A stretch of DNA of 64,000 nucleotides from Acidovorax sp. FJL06 (GCF_003852545.1 NZ_QAJR01000010.1:62001-126000), one strand, 5' to 3'; numbered from the stretch's first letter, positions 1 to 8,604 are shown. A program made the numbers and translations. Notes: generated from the sequence alone by a model not told the origin.

Positions 1-211
1 GGATGGCGGCGGTGTGCAGCCAGCTGCGATCGCCATCAATGACCAGCAGGGTCTGCAGCCCCTCGACCTGGAGCCCCGCCTGCGCCAGCAATTGCTGCCC
101 CGCAGCGCCCTGGATGGACGCAAACCGGATGCGCTGCGCGCGGTCATGCCGCAGCAGAAACTGCACCCAACCATTGCAGAGCAGGCACTGGCCGTCAAAC
201 ACCACGATCAT
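1..211 (-). CDS. DCC-family thiol-disulfide oxidoreductase (DUF393), 3' end cut by window edge
   Basis: Partial gene; 70 N-terminal codons are visible. The start is ATG at 211-209. The protein opens with VVFDGQCLLCNGWVQFLLRHD, carrying the family signature FDGxCxLC (Cys8 and Cys11 of the visible frame), followed by an arginine-rich helix and a beta strand as in YuxK/DCC proteins. The family is annotated as thiol-disulfide oxidoreductase from the CxxC motif; its substrate is unknown. The start overlaps the stop of the upstream DUF4166 gene by four bases (ATGA), so the two are probably translationally coupled and may work together. The C-terminal half lies outside the window. Confidence 0.85.
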   Translation of the reverse strand, partial: MIVVFDGQCLLCNGWVQFLLRHDRAQRIRFASIQGAAGQQLLAQAGLQVEGLQTLLVIDGDRSWLHTAAI

Positions 212-768
212 GCGAGCGCCCCCGCCACGGTGGCCCCCGGTGGCACCAGCAGGTGCCCCCGGTAGCTGACCACCCGCCCCACGCCGGGCACGGTGGCCCG
301 CACGCAAAAGTGCAGCGCGTCGCCCACCCCGGTTTCCTCGGCCACCACCTGCGGACGCAGCCACGCGGGGCAGGGAATGCCGCAGAAATGCAGCTGCTGC
401 AACTGCATCACCAGCCGCCCTTCGGCCTCGTGCAACACAAAGGTCAGCCGCGCGGCCCCCAGGTGTTCCACCACCCGGCCTGCGGCCTCGTGCAGGGTGG
501 ACTGCATGGTTTGTGCCGGAAAGCGGCGGGTCCACAGCTCGACCTCGGGGCGCGCATCCAGCTCGAAGGTGATGGCCCCTTGCGCCGCGCTCTGGGGCGC
601 GCCCAGGGCCCAGGCCAGCACACGCCCCGGCCAGGTGGCGGGCGCCTCGACCTGCACCTGGCCCGACAGCCGGTGCGGACCCGAGAGGCGATGGAACCGT
701 GCCAGCGCGGGCGCCAGCCGCTGGTAGGCGGGGCCCAGGGCGCGTTGGTACAAGGACAGGGGTGGCAT
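208..768 (-). CDS. DUF4166 domain protein
   Basis: 186 residues. The sequence resembles the DUF4166 domain, which in other bacteria occurs alone or fused behind saccharopine-dehydrogenase-like reductases. It starts MPPLSLYQRALGPAYQRL and contains the typical GAPQSAAQGAITFELD and RRFPAQTMQSTL segments, followed by beta-rich sequence with no membrane segment or signal peptide. No catalytic motif can be assigned and the function is unknown. It overlaps the following DUF393 gene by ATGA, so the pair forms a two-gene operon. The assignment rests on remembered family sequence patterns, not on a search. Confidence 0.7.
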   Translation of the reverse strand: MPPLSLYQRALGPAYQRLAPALARFHRLSGPHRLSGQVQVEAPATWPGRVLAWALGAPQSAAQGAITFELDARPEVELWTRRFPAQTMQSTLHEAAGRVVEHLGAARLTFVLHEAEGRLVMQLQQLHFCGIPCPAWLRPQVVAEETGVGDALHFCVRATVPGVGRVVSYRGHLLVPPGATVAGALA

Positions 769-840
769 GGGATAGATAAGGAGCGATGAATGGCCAAAGC
801 CAGTCTATCGCCCGCCACCCCAGCCAGAGACCACAGGCAG

Positions 841-870
841 CAAAGAAAAAGGCCGACATCCGTCGGCCTT
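841..870 (-). terminator. Rho-independent terminator downstream of the YIP1 gene
   Basis: On the minus strand a 9-bp perfect stem (AAGGCCGAC / GTCGGCCTT, positions 849-857 and 862-870, 4-nt loop) is followed by TTTCTTTG. It lies 30 bases past the YIP1 stop codon. The plus-strand reading has no T-tract. Confidence 0.8.
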
Positions 871-899
871 CCAGAGCGAAACCGCCGCCCCCTGTGGGC

Positions 900-2132
900 T
901 CAGGACTTGCCCTTGCGCTGCAGGCTCTCCAGCCCGTTGAGGTCCACCTGCGACATCAGACCCTGCAGCTCCTTCACACCGATCTTGTCGCCTTCAATGC
1001 TGACCACCAGGCCGTTCTTCAGGATGGTCTTGAACTCGGCATGGCTGCCGTCCTTCTCGTAGCGGGTGTGCAGCGTGCGGCCACCTTCTTGCCAGGTCTT
1101 CTCGGCGCTGGTCTGGTCTTCTTTTTCGCCCTGGGCCATGCCCATGGCCATCGCCGCCATCTGGCCTAGGCCGCCAATGTCCACGATCTCCAGGCGCAGT
1201 TGCTTGTCATTGTTGCCATACTGCGCACTGGCCTGGCTGGTGGGCAAGCCCAGGGCCGCGCCGTCCTGCACGTCAAAGCCGGTGCGGGGCAGGCCCGCCA
1301 GCTTCTCGGGCAGGGCCGCCTTGAGCGCCTGCGCCGCAATGGCCTGGCCGCCACCCAGCAGGCCCGCTGCGGCCTTGGCAGCGTCGCCGGTGGCGGCGGC
1401 GATGGCGGCGGGGTCCTGGCTCTTCTGGGCCGCTTCCATCTTGCGGGCGGCTTCTTCCATCTTCTTGCCTGCGGCCTCCAGGCCGGCCATGTCGACGGAC
1501 ACCTTGCCGCCGGGCGTGTTCATGGTGATCGCAGGAGCCCCCGCACCACCAAACAACGCAGCACTGCGCGGCATGAACAGCGCGCTGACGGCACCGATGA
1601 CGACGCCCATCACAATGGCGGCAATGATGACCACCACCGTGTAGCCCACCGACTTCTCGGGCGCGCTGCGCATGAGCACGGGCAGGCCGGTGTAGAGCAG
1701 GTAGATGGAATACAGCGCCGCCAGCAGCCCCAGCATGGCCAGCGAGGGCAGCAGGCTGAAGATGCCGCCCAGCAAAGCAGCGGTGCTGGCATAGACAGCC
1801 ACCTTCAGCGCCTGGATGGAGTTCTTCTGGCCGCCGAAGGTGGGCGCCAGCGCATCGATGATCAGGCCCAGCATGAAGATGCCGACCAGGCTGAGCACAT
1901 ACGAGACGACCATGTTCATCAGGCCCGAGACCAAGGGCACGCGGATGGTGACGCCAAAGCCCCCGAAGCCGATCAGCGACATGCCGATGAAACCGCAGAC
2001 CGCCGGGATGGCGGCCAGGATCATCGCGTAGCGGGTGAACAGGGTGGCCACATCGGTGTTTTCGGCATCGATGGTGGCCCAGGTGTCCTGGGGTTGCAGA
2101 AGAATGCTCTTGGCGCGTTCGATCAGGTTCAT
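900..2132 (-). CDS. YIP1-family integral membrane protein with a soluble C-terminal domain
   Basis: 410 residues. The start is the ATG at 2132, preceded by GGAGGG at good spacing, giving MNLIERAKSILLQPQDTWATI; the frame stays open further upstream but has no family sequence there. Residues about 35-215 hold five or so hydrophobic segments characteristic of the Yip1 domain. Residues about 225-410 are soluble: an Ala/Lys-rich helical stretch (MEEAARKMEAAQKSQDPAAIAAA), then a region with DVQDGAALGLPTSQASAQYG and DLNGLESLQRKGKS. The bacterial Yip1 domain has no firm function. The gene is probably monocistronic, with 315 bp of upstream non-coding DNA and its own terminator. Confidence 0.8.
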   Translation of the reverse strand: MNLIERAKSILLQPQDTWATIDAENTDVATLFTRYAMILAAIPAVCGFIGMSLIGFGGFGVTIRVPLVSGLMNMVVSYVLSLVGIFMLGLIIDALAPTFGGQKNSIQALKVAVYASTAALLGGIFSLLPSLAMLGLLAALYSIYLLYTGLPVLMRSAPEKSVGYTVVVIIAAIVMGVVIGAVSALFMPRSAALFGGAGAPAITMNTPGGKVSVDMAGLEAAGKKMEEAARKMEAAQKSQDPAAIAAATGDAAKAAAGLLGGGQAIAAQALKAALPEKLAGLPRTGFDVQDGAALGLPTSQASAQYGNNDKQLRLEIVDIGGLGQMAAMAMGMAQGEKEDQTSAEKTWQEGGRTLHTRYEKDGSHAEFKTILKNGLVVSIEGDKIGVKELQGLMSQVDLNGLESLQRKGKS

Positions 2133-2447
2133 GGTGCCCTCCCGGCGGTGTGGACACGGATGCGCGTTCGATGCATCCCATCCGTTCAGGCGGAGCGTGA
2201 ACGGACGGAGATTCACGAATGCAGATCCGTGCAAGGGGCCTGCCGACGCATCTGCATGCACGGCCAGGCCGAAAGACGCGGACGATACGGGAAATTGCGT
2301 GGCGTTGAAATCAGATGCGCAGCCCACGCGGCCGCAAACGTGGAATATGCACGCTTTTGCGCACCAAAGCCATCCTTCGCAGGGGTCGATTGGCCTGGAA
2401 AGGCGGCCTCAAGGCCCAAGCGCTAGCCTCAGAACCTGTTCAGGATC
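2133..2447. other. Intergenic region between plsC-like gene and YIP1 gene
   Basis: 315 bp without a supported gene. It must hold the YIP1 promoter, but no convincing -35/-10 pair was found. Two inverted repeats are visible: CCGTTCA...TGAACGG (2182-2188 and 2198-2204), and an imperfect 13-bp hairpin at 2426-2438/2441-2453 that overlaps the stop codon of the acyltransferase gene and has no U-tract. Confidence 0.6.
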
Positions 2448-3185
2448 TCAGGCTTTTCGCAACTGATCGACCGTGTCGTGCAGGTGCTGCGTCCAGGTGC
2501 GCCGGTCGCGCTCGCCCGCCAGCTCGGGCAGGCCGTAGTGCACCACGGCCTCGATGGGCGGGGCGCTCAGCGTGCGCCAGATCGAGCCCACCAGGGTTTC
2601 GTCGCCGATGTAGCTGGGCGCAAAACTGGTAGTGCCTGTGGCCTGGTCGGCAAAGCGCAGGCCCACGGGCTGCACCGGTGCCTGCGCGGCCACGGCAGCC
2701 TGCAGCAGGTTGGCATGGAAGGGCAGCATCTCGCGGCCGTCGCCCGTGGTGCCTTCGGGGAACACGGCCAGCACCTCGCCGCGCGCCAGCGCCTCCTGCA
2801 TGGACCGCACCATGCGCAGCGCATCGCGGCGCGAGCTGCGTTCGATGTAGAGTGTGCCGGCGGCCGTGGCCAGGGTGCCGATCAGCGGCCAGCCCTGCAC
2901 GTCCGACTTGGACACAAAACGGCAATGGCGCGCCGCATGCATCACCGGGATGTCGAGCCACGAGATGTGGTTGGCCACCAGCATCACCGGCCCGGCGACG
3001 GGCGGCTGGCCCAGGATGCGCAGGCGGATGCCCGCGTGTGAGAGCAGCTCCAGCGACCACGCCTGCACGCGGGCGTGCTGCTGGTCGGGCGACAGCGCAG
3101 GAAACCGCAGCGCCACGATGGCCAGCCCCTTGGCGATGTGGCCAAGCAAGCGCAGCAGGCGCCAGCAGGCACGCAAGGACTTCAC
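2448..3185 (-). CDS. 1-acyl-sn-glycerol-3-phosphate acyltransferase (PlsC family)
   Basis: 245 residues. This inner-membrane-associated acyltransferase would transfer an acyl chain to lysophosphatidic acid in phospholipid synthesis. It has an N-terminal hydrophobic segment (residues about 12-28), the catalytic H(X)4D motif in VANHISWLDIPV (about residues 70-80), a second block around GTLYIERSSRRDALR, and FPEGTTGDG (about 142-150), which binds the glycerol phosphate. Length is normal for the family. It is the last gene of the yqgE-ruvX-pyrR-pyrB-pyrC' run, 27 bp after the dihydroorotase homologue. Several PlsC paralogues are usual in this group, so which acyl acceptor it uses cannot be told. 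Confidence 0.85.
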   Translation of the reverse strand: MKSLRACWRLLRLLGHIAKGLAIVALRFPALSPDQQHARVQAWSLELLSHAGIRLRILGQPPVAGPVMLVANHISWLDIPVMHAARHCRFVSKSDVQGWPLIGTLATAAGTLYIERSSRRDALRMVRSMQEALARGEVLAVFPEGTTGDGREMLPFHANLLQAAVAAQAPVQPVGLRFADQATGTTSFAPSYIGDETLVGSIWRTLSAPPIEAVVHYGLPELAGERDRRTWTQHLHDTVDQLRKA

Positions 3186-3212
3186 CGCAGGGCCTCGCCG
3201 CGTCGCACTACC

Positions 3213-4508
3213 TCAACCTCGGTCAAAAGCGATCTGGCCGCCGACCAGCGTCATGCGCACGCGGCCCGGCAGTTCGTAGCCGGAGAATGGCGTGTGTTTG
3301 CCCTGGCTGCGCAGTGCGTCGTCCTGCACGGTCCACGCGGCCTGCAGGTCCAAAATGCACAGGTCGCCCACGCCGCCTTCCACGATCTGGCCCACGCTGG
3401 CCTGCAGCGTGCCCAGGGCGCTGCCAAGCACGCGTGCGGGTTCGGACGTGACGGTGGCCAGCGCACGCTGCAGGGGCACCCCGCTGTCCCGCGACCACTT
3501 GAGCGCGAGCGACAGCAACAGCTCCAGGCCCGTGGCGCCGGGCTCGGCCTCGGCAAACGGCAGGGTCTTGGCGTCTTCATCGACCGGGTTGTGGTCTGAC
3601 ACCAGGGCGTCGAGGGTGCCGTCGGCCAGCGCGGCGTTCAGCGCATCGCGGTCGCGCTGCTGGCGCAGCGGCGGCGACAGGCGCGCGCGGCTGTCAAAGA
3701 AGCCAATGTCCACGTCGGTGAGGTGCAGCGAGTTGATGCTCACATCGGCCGTGACCTTGAGGCCCTCGGCCTTGGCGCGGCGCAGCAGCTCGACACCCGC
3801 AGCGCTGCTGATGCGGCACAGGTGCACGCGGGCGCCGGTGGTTTTGAGCAGTTCAAAAATGGTGTGCAGCGCAATCGTTTCGGCCGCCACGGGCACGCCC
3901 GACAGGCCCAGGCGCGTGGCCAGCGGGCCGCTGGCGGCCACGCCCTTGCCCAGGTGCATCTCTTGCGGGCGCAGCCAGACGGTGTAGCCAAAGGTGGCGG
4001 CGTACTGCAGCGCGCGCTGCAGCACCTGGGTGCTGGCCAGCGGCACCTCGGCCTGGCCAAAGCCCACGCAGCCGGACTCGGTCAGCTCGGCCATCTCGGT
4101 CAGCACCTCGCCCGCCAGATTGCGGGTGAGTGCGCCCAGCGGGAACAGGCGCGACTGGTGCAGCTTCTCGGCGCGGAACTTGAGCATTTCCACCAGACCG
4201 GGCTCGTCGAGCACGGGGTCGGTGTCGGGCGGGCACACGAGGCTGGTCACGCCCCCGGCCACGGCGGCCGCCATTTCGGATTCGAGCATGCCTTCGTGCT
4301 CGTGGCCGGGCTCGCGCAGGCGCGCGGCCAGGTCCACCAGGCCCGGCAGCACGATGCAGCCGGCGGCGTCCACCACGCGCTTGGGCGCAAAGTCGGGCGG
4401 CACGCGGTTCACGCCCACGATGCGGCCCGCAGCGATGGCGATGTCGCAGGTCTGGTCGAGGCCCGAAGCGGGGTCGATGACGCGGCCGTTCTGGATCAGG
4501 ATTTTCAT
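3213..4508 (-). CDS. pyrC': Dihydroorotase-like protein lacking metal ligands (PyrC' / PyrX)
   Basis: 431 residues with the amidohydrolase fold of class I dihydroorotase: N-terminal beta sandwich (MKILIQNGRVIDPASG), LPGLVDLAARLREPGHEHEG and a C-terminal sandwich with CILDLQ. In active enzymes the strand after the start of the barrel reads DxHxHLREPG; here it is DLAARLREPG, so both histidine metal ligands are gone. The later TDHAP-type motif reads VSDHNPVDED. It is therefore very likely not a working dihydroorotase. In Pseudomonas and related bacteria an inactive pyrC' next to pyrB is needed to assemble a dodecameric aspartate carbamoyltransferase. The position directly downstream of pyrB here fits that role. 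An active PyrC must be encoded elsewhere. Confidence 0.88.
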   Translation of the reverse strand: MKILIQNGRVIDPASGLDQTCDIAIAAGRIVGVNRVPPDFAPKRVVDAAGCIVLPGLVDLAARLREPGHEHEGMLESEMAAAVAGGVTSLVCPPDTDPVLDEPGLVEMLKFRAEKLHQSRLFPLGALTRNLAGEVLTEMAELTESGCVGFGQAEVPLASTQVLQRALQYAATFGYTVWLRPQEMHLGKGVAASGPLATRLGLSGVPVAAETIALHTIFELLKTTGARVHLCRISSAAGVELLRRAKAEGLKVTADVSINSLHLTDVDIGFFDSRARLSPPLRQQRDRDALNAALADGTLDALVSDHNPVDEDAKTLPFAEAEPGATGLELLLSLALKWSRDSGVPLQRALATVTSEPARVLGSALGTLQASVGQIVEGGVGDLCILDLQAAWTVQDDALRSQGKHTPFSGYELPGRVRMTLVGGQIAFDRG

Positions 4509-4525
4509 GATTTCAAGCCAAATTG

Positions 4526-4558
4526 GCTGCTAGCGCGCATCTGGCATGCGCTAGCAGC
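4526..4558. repeat. Dispersed intergenic palindrome, copy 1
   Basis: A perfect 11-bp inverted repeat, GCTGCTAGCGC (4526-4536) and GCGCTAGCAGC (4548-4558), with an 11-nt loop, lies between pyrB and pyrC'. It belongs to a degenerate family with four more copies in this window (22.4, 26.5, 40.0 and 58.9 kb). It would fold in the pyrB-pyrC' transcript. Confidence 0.75.
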
Positions 4559-4587
4559 TATGAAAACAGGAGCATTCATTCCAAGCA

Positions 4588-5550
4588 TCATGCCTCGTTA
4601 CCAGCAACGATGGACATGACGGCCATGCGCACGGCGATGCCGAAGGTCACCTGCGGCAGGATCACGCTCTGCTTGCCATCGACCACGGCGGAGTCGATCT
4701 CCACGCCGCGGTTGATGGGGCCGGGGTGCATCACGATGGCATCGGGCTTGGCCAGCTGCAGCTTTTCCTGCGTGAGGCCGAAGCTCTTGAAATACTCCTG
4801 GCTCGACGGCAGCAGCGCGCCACTCATGCGCTCGTTCTGCAGGCGCAGCATGATGACCACGTCGGCGTCCTTGATGCCTTCTTCGAGCGTGTGGCACACG
4901 CGCACGCCCATCTGCGCCATGTCCGACGGCACCAGGGTGCGCGGGCCCACCACGCGCACCTCGGCGCAGCCCAGCGTGGTGAGGCCGTGGATGTCCGAGC
5001 GCGCCACGCGCGAGTGCAGCACGTCGCCCACGATGGCCACGGTGAGGTTGCTGAAGTCCTTCTTGTAGTGGCGGATGGTGTACATGTCCAACAGCCCCTG
5101 CGTGGGGTGGGCATGCCGGCCGTCGCCCGCATTGATCACGTGCACATGGGGTGCCACATGCTGCGCAATGAGGTAGGGCGCGCCCGACTCGCTGTGCCGC
5201 ACCACGAACAGGTCGGCCGCCATGGCCGAGAGGTTGGCGATGGTGTCGAGCAGCGACTCGCCCTTGCTGGCCGAGCTGCGCGCAATGTCGAGGTTGAGCA
5301 CGTCGGCCGACAGGCGCTTGGCCGCGATCTCGAAGGTGGTGCGCGTGCGCGTGCTGTTCTCGAAGAACAGGTTGAACACGCTCTTGCCGCGCAAGAGGGG
5401 CACCTTCTTGACCTCGCGGTCGTTCACGCTCACGAAGTTGGCGGCCGTGTCGAGGATGTGCGTGACGATGTCGCGCGGCAGGCCCTCGATGGACAGCAGG
5501 TGGATGAGTTCGCCGTTGCCGTTGAGTTGGGGGTTGCGCTTGTGCAGCAC
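4588..5550 (-). CDS. pyrB: Aspartate carbamoyltransferase catalytic subunit
   Basis: 320 residues. It catalyses carbamoyl phosphate plus aspartate to N-carbamoyl-aspartate, the committed step of pyrimidine synthesis. The carbamoyl-phosphate motif [12 protein letters not shown] is at about residues 63-74, [21 protein letters not shown] at about 138-158, and [11 protein letters not shown] near the C-terminus. This is the class with an N-terminal extension before LLSIEGL that pairs with a dihydroorotase homologue rather than with PyrI; no pyrI is present nearby. It starts two bases after the stop of pyrR and is followed by pyrC' after a palindromic spacer. Confidence 0.96.
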   Translation of the reverse strand: MLHKRNPQLNGNGELIHLLSIEGLPRDIVTHILDTAANFVSVNDREVKKVPLLRGKSVFNLFFENSTRTRTTFEIAAKRLSADVLNLDIARSSASKGESLLDTIANLSAMAADLFVVRHSESGAPYLIAQHVAPHVHVINAGDGRHAHPTQGLLDMYTIRHYKKDFSNLTVAIVGDVLHSRVARSDIHGLTTLGCAEVRVVGPRTLVPSDMAQMGVRVCHTLEEGIKDADVVIMLRLQNERMSGALLPSSQEYFKSFGLTQEKLQLAKPDAIVMHPGPINRGVEIDSAVVDGKQSVILPQVTFGIAVRMAVMSIVAGNEA

Positions 5551-5552
5551 GG

Positions 5553-6074
5553 TCAGGCCTCTTTGACTTGGAATTGGAAGGTGCCACTGTCGCCGCGCGC
5601 CAGGGCCAGCGACTGGGCTGCAGGCAGCGCCACGCGCGCGGCGGCGAAGTCGGCCTGCACCGGCAGCTCGCGCCCGCCCCGGTCCACCAGCACGGCCAGG
5701 CGCACGCTGGCAGGGCGACCGTAGTCGAACAGTTCGTTGAGCACGGCGCGGATGGTGCGGCCGGTGTAGAGCACGTCGTCGAGCACCAGCACGTCAGCGC
5801 CGTTCACGTCGAACGGCAGCGTGGTCTGCGCGCCGGCCGACAGGCCGCGCTGGGCGAAGTCGTCACGGTGCATCACCGACGAGAGCACGCCGGGCGCGCC
5901 ATCGAGGCCCAGGTCTTTTTGCAGGCGCTCGGCCAGCCAAGCACCGCCGGAGGCAATGCCTGCCAGGCGCGTGGTGGGGGTGAGCATGCTGCGCACACCG
6001 CGCAGCAGTTCGCGGTACAGCGCTTCGGCATCGAGCACGAGGCTGCCGGAGGCCGCAGGGGATGGATGGCTCAT
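5553..6074 (-). CDS. pyrR: PyrR-type uracil phosphoribosyltransferase / pyr regulator
   Basis: 173 residues from the ATG at 6074, which follows GAGGAATCTCCC and overlaps the ruvX stop codon by ATGA. The PRPP-binding motif [21 protein letters not shown] is at about residues 93-113, and the flexible loop region [13 protein letters not shown] precedes it, as in PyrR. In Gram-positive bacteria PyrR is an RNA-binding attenuation protein; in Pseudomonas it is reported to act in pyr control with weak or no enzyme activity. No PyrR-type anti-antiterminator was recognised around pyrB here, so enzymatic uracil salvage or another control mode is possible. It sits two bases upstream of pyrB. Confidence 0.9.
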   Translation of the reverse strand: MSHPSPAASGSLVLDAEALYRELLRGVRSMLTPTTRLAGIASGGAWLAERLQKDLGLDGAPGVLSSVMHRDDFAQRGLSAGAQTTLPFDVNGADVLVLDDVLYTGRTIRAVLNELFDYGRPASVRLAVLVDRGGRELPVQADFAAARVALPAAQSLALARGDSGTFQFQVKEA

Positions 6075-6493
6075 GGGAGATTCCTCAAAAACTGTTCCAG
6101 GATGATGCAGGCCGAGGCGGCGTCGGCATCCTTGGCACCACCGGCGATGGCCTCGGTGGTGCTGTAGCGCTCGTCCACCTCGAACACCTGCAAACCAAAG
6201 CGCCCGCGCAGCTGGCGGCCGAACTTGAGCGCGCGCTCGGTGTTCTCGTGGCTGGCGCCGTCGGGGTGGTAGGGCACGCCGATCACCAAGGCGTCGGGCT
6301 GCCATTCCTTGATGCGCTGGGCCACCTGCTCGAAGCGAGCGTCCGCGCCCTCGGCCTTGATGGTCTGCTGCGGGCTGGCGCTGCGCAGCATGCGGTTGCC
6401 TGTGGCCACGCCCGTGCGCTTGACCCCGAAATCAAAAGCAAGAAAGGTCTGGAAATGCGCAGGAACGGCCGGCTGAGCGGGCAAGCCGGTCAT
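6071..6493 (-). CDS. ruvX: RuvX/YqgF-family putative Holliday junction resolvase (pre-16S rRNA nuclease)
   Basis: 140 residues, the usual size for the family. It shows the RNase H-like fold motifs LAFDFGVKRTGVATG (residues about 18-32), ALVIGVPYHPDG (about 68-79), FEVDERYSTTEA (about 103-114) and a C-terminal DAASACIILEQFL. YqgF in Escherichia coli is involved in 16S rRNA 5' end processing and was also proposed as a resolvase. Start and stop overlap its neighbours by ATGA on both sides (yqgE and pyrR), so it is tightly coupled in the operon. Confidence 0.93.
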   Translation of the reverse strand: MTGLPAQPAVPAHFQTFLAFDFGVKRTGVATGNRMLRSASPQQTIKAEGADARFEQVAQRIKEWQPDALVIGVPYHPDGASHENTERALKFGRQLRGRFGLQVFEVDERYSTTEAIAGGAKDADAASACIILEQFLRNLP

Positions 6494-7089
6494 GCGTGCC
6501 CCGCCTCGGGCGACAGCATCCAGGCCTTGAGGCCCAGCAGCGACAGGGCCCGGTCGTAGCGCTCGGGCACGGGGGTGTCGAAGATCACCGACAGGTCGGC
6601 CGCCACGGTGAGCCAGGCGTTTTCGGCCAGTTCGGTCTCCAACTGCCCCTCGCCCCAGGACGAATAGCCCAGCGTGATGAGCACGCGGCGCGGCCCGGCG
6701 CCAGTGGACAGTGCTTCGAGCACGTCCTTGGAGGTGGTCATCTCCAGCCCGCCCGGGATGGTCATGGTGGAGGCATAGGCCGACTCGTCGGTTTCGGCCT
6801 TGTCCATGAGCATGGGCTCGTGCAGCACAAAGCCGCGCTCGGTCTGCACCGGGCCGCCCTGGAACACGGGCTCCTGGGTGAGGTCTTCCCGCCGCAGCGA
6901 CAGGTCCACCTTGTCAAACAGGCTTTTGAGGGTGATGTCCGAAGGCTTGTTGATGATGAGCCCGAGTGCGCCGCGTTCGCTGTGCTCGCACAGGTAGACC
7001 ACACTGCGCGCAAAAGACTCATCTTCCAGGCCAGGCATCGCGATCAGGAAGTGATGCGTCAGGTTGATGGGCGCAGAATCGAAAGACAT
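6490..7089 (-). CDS. YqgE/AlgH family protein
   Basis: 199 residues, starting MSFDSAPINLTHHFLIAMPGLEDESFARSVVYLCEH, with ALGLIINKPSD and GYSSWGEGQLETELAENAWL, all hallmark YqgE/AlgH segments. The family fold is known but the biochemical role is not; AlgH in Pseudomonas was linked to alginate gene regulation. It is the first gene of the minus-strand pyr operon and is coupled to ruvX by ATGA. Only 21 bp separate its start from that of the divergent photolyase gene. GAGGG lies directly against the ATG, closer than a normal ribosome binding site, so initiation may be weak or leaderless. Confidence 0.93.
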   Translation of the reverse strand: MSFDSAPINLTHHFLIAMPGLEDESFARSVVYLCEHSERGALGLIINKPSDITLKSLFDKVDLSLRREDLTQEPVFQGGPVQTERGFVLHEPMLMDKAETDESAYASTMTIPGGLEMTTSKDVLEALSTGAGPRRVLITLGYSSWGEGQLETELAENAWLTVAADLSVIFDTPVPERYDRALSLLGLKAWMLSPEAGHA

Positions 7090-7110
7090 CCCTCAATTTT
7101 AACGGTGAAC

Positions 7111-8592
7111 ATGGCGTCCCCTTCCGAGCCCCCGTACCCCAGCGGTCTTGTCTGGTTCCGGCGCGACCTGCGCACAGAAGACCAGGCCGCCCTGTACCGG
7201 GCGCTGACGCAATGCGAGCAGGTGTACTGCGCCTTTGTCTTTGACCGCGAGATCCTCGACACCCTGCCCCAGATGGACCGGCGCGTGGCGTTCATCCGCG
7301 AATCGCTGGTGGAGCTGGATGCGTCGTTGCGCGCACTCTCGGGGCAAGGGCAGGCCGGGCTGATCGTGCTGCATGCGGTGGCCAGCGAGGCGATCCCGGC
7401 CCTGGCGCGCCACCTGAACGTACAGGCCGTGTTTGCCAACCACGATGACGAGCCCCAGGCGCTGGCGCGCGACGGCCTGGTGCGCACCCGGCTGGCCGCT
7501 ATGGGCAGGGCGTTCCACACCTTCAAGGACCACACTCTGCTGGAACGCAGCGAGGTGCTGACGCAGACCGGCAGCCCCTACAGCGTGTTCACGCCCTACA
7601 AAAACGCCTGGCTCAGGAAGATCGACGCCTTCCAGCTCCAAAGCTACCCCGTGGAGCGCCACGCGCACCGCCTGGCGCCGCGCCCGCAAGAACACTGCCA
7701 GCCTGTTCCCAGGCTGGCCGCGCTGGGGTTCGAGGCCAGCGCATCGCCATCGCCCCGGCTGCCGGCCGGTGCCCATGGTGCGCAGCAGCTGTTCGATGAC
7801 TTTCTGGGGCGCATCGGACGCTACGACCATGCGCGCGATTTTCCCGCCGTGAAGGGCCCCAGCTACCTCAGCGTGCACCTGCGCTTTGGCACCATCTCGC
7901 CGCGGGTGCTGGCGCGCACCGCGCACGGACTGATGCAGGCTGGCAACCCCGGCGCCACCACCTGGCTGAGCGAGCTGATCTGGCGCGACTTTTACTTTCA
8001 GATCCTGCACCACCACCCCCACGTGGTGGGCCACAGCTTCAAACCGGCCTACGACGCCATCCAGTGGGAAACCGGCCCCGAAGCCGACGCCCTGTTTGCT
8101 GCCTGGTGCGAGGGCCGCACGGGCTACCCGCTGGTGGATGCGGCCATGGCACAAATCAACCAGACGGGCTACATGCACAACCGCCTGCGCATGGTGGTGG
8201 CGAGTTTTCTGGTGAAGGATCTGGGCATCGACTGGCGCCGGGGCGAAGCCTACTTTGCCACCCACCTCAATGACTTCGACCTGGCCGCCAACAACGGCGG
8301 CTGGCAGTGGGCCAGCTCCAGCGGGTGCGATGCGCAGCCCTACTTCCGCATCTTCAACCCCGTGAGCCAGAGCCAGAAATTCGACCCCGACGGCAAATTC
8401 ATCCGGCGCTACCTGCCCCAGCTGTCGCGTTTGCCAAACGCGGCCCTGCACGCCCCCTGGCTGGCCCGCCCGCTGGAGCTGCAGGAGGCCGGAGTGCAGC
8501 TGGGCACCCACTACCCCCTGCCCGTGGTGGAGCATGACGCCGCACGCCAGCGCACGCTGGAACGGTACGCGGTGGTGAAGGCCGCCAGCTAG
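7111..8592 (+). CDS. phrB: Deoxyribodipyrimidine photolyase (FAD, cryptochrome/photolyase family)
   Basis: 493 residues. The light-driven enzyme splits cyclobutane pyrimidine dimers. An N-terminal antenna Rossmann domain (GLVWFRRDLRTEDQAALYRAL) is followed by the FAD/DNA domain with GPSYLSVHLRFGTISPR, ELIWRDFYFQIL, the segment HNRLRMVVASFLVKDLGIDWRRGE and the near-invariant NGGWQWASSSGCDAQPYFRIFNPVSQS. Length matches class I CPD photolyases. The start chosen is ATG 7111; an in-frame GTG two codons earlier is possible. There is no clear Shine-Dalgarno sequence, and the promoter must overlap the start of divergent yqgE. Confidence 0.95.
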   Translation: MASPSEPPYPSGLVWFRRDLRTEDQAALYRALTQCEQVYCAFVFDREILDTLPQMDRRVAFIRESLVELDASLRALSGQGQAGLIVLHAVASEAIPALARHLNVQAVFANHDDEPQALARDGLVRTRLAAMGRAFHTFKDHTLLERSEVLTQTGSPYSVFTPYKNAWLRKIDAFQLQSYPVERHAHRLAPRPQEHCQPVPRLAALGFEASASPSPRLPAGAHGAQQLFDDFLGRIGRYDHARDFPAVKGPSYLSVHLRFGTISPRVLARTAHGLMQAGNPGATTWLSELIWRDFYFQILHHHPHVVGHSFKPAYDAIQWETGPEADALFAAWCEGRTGYPLVDAAMAQINQTGYMHNRLRMVVASFLVKDLGIDWRRGEAYFATHLNDFDLAANNGGWQWASSSGCDAQPYFRIFNPVSQSQKFDPDGKFIRRYLPQLSRLPNAALHAPWLARPLELQEAGVQLGTHYPLPVVEHDAARQRTLERYAVVKAAS

Positions 8593-8604
8593 CCTCGACC
8601 GGCC

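Noticed and set aside
1200-2426. 408-codon plus-strand frame opposite the YIP1 gene
   Set aside because: His/Gly/Arg-rich shadow; the minus frame has membrane segments, a ribosome binding site and a terminator.
2426-2453. Rho-independent terminator at the end of the plsC-like gene
   Set aside because: Imperfect hairpin overlapping the stop codon and without a U-tract.
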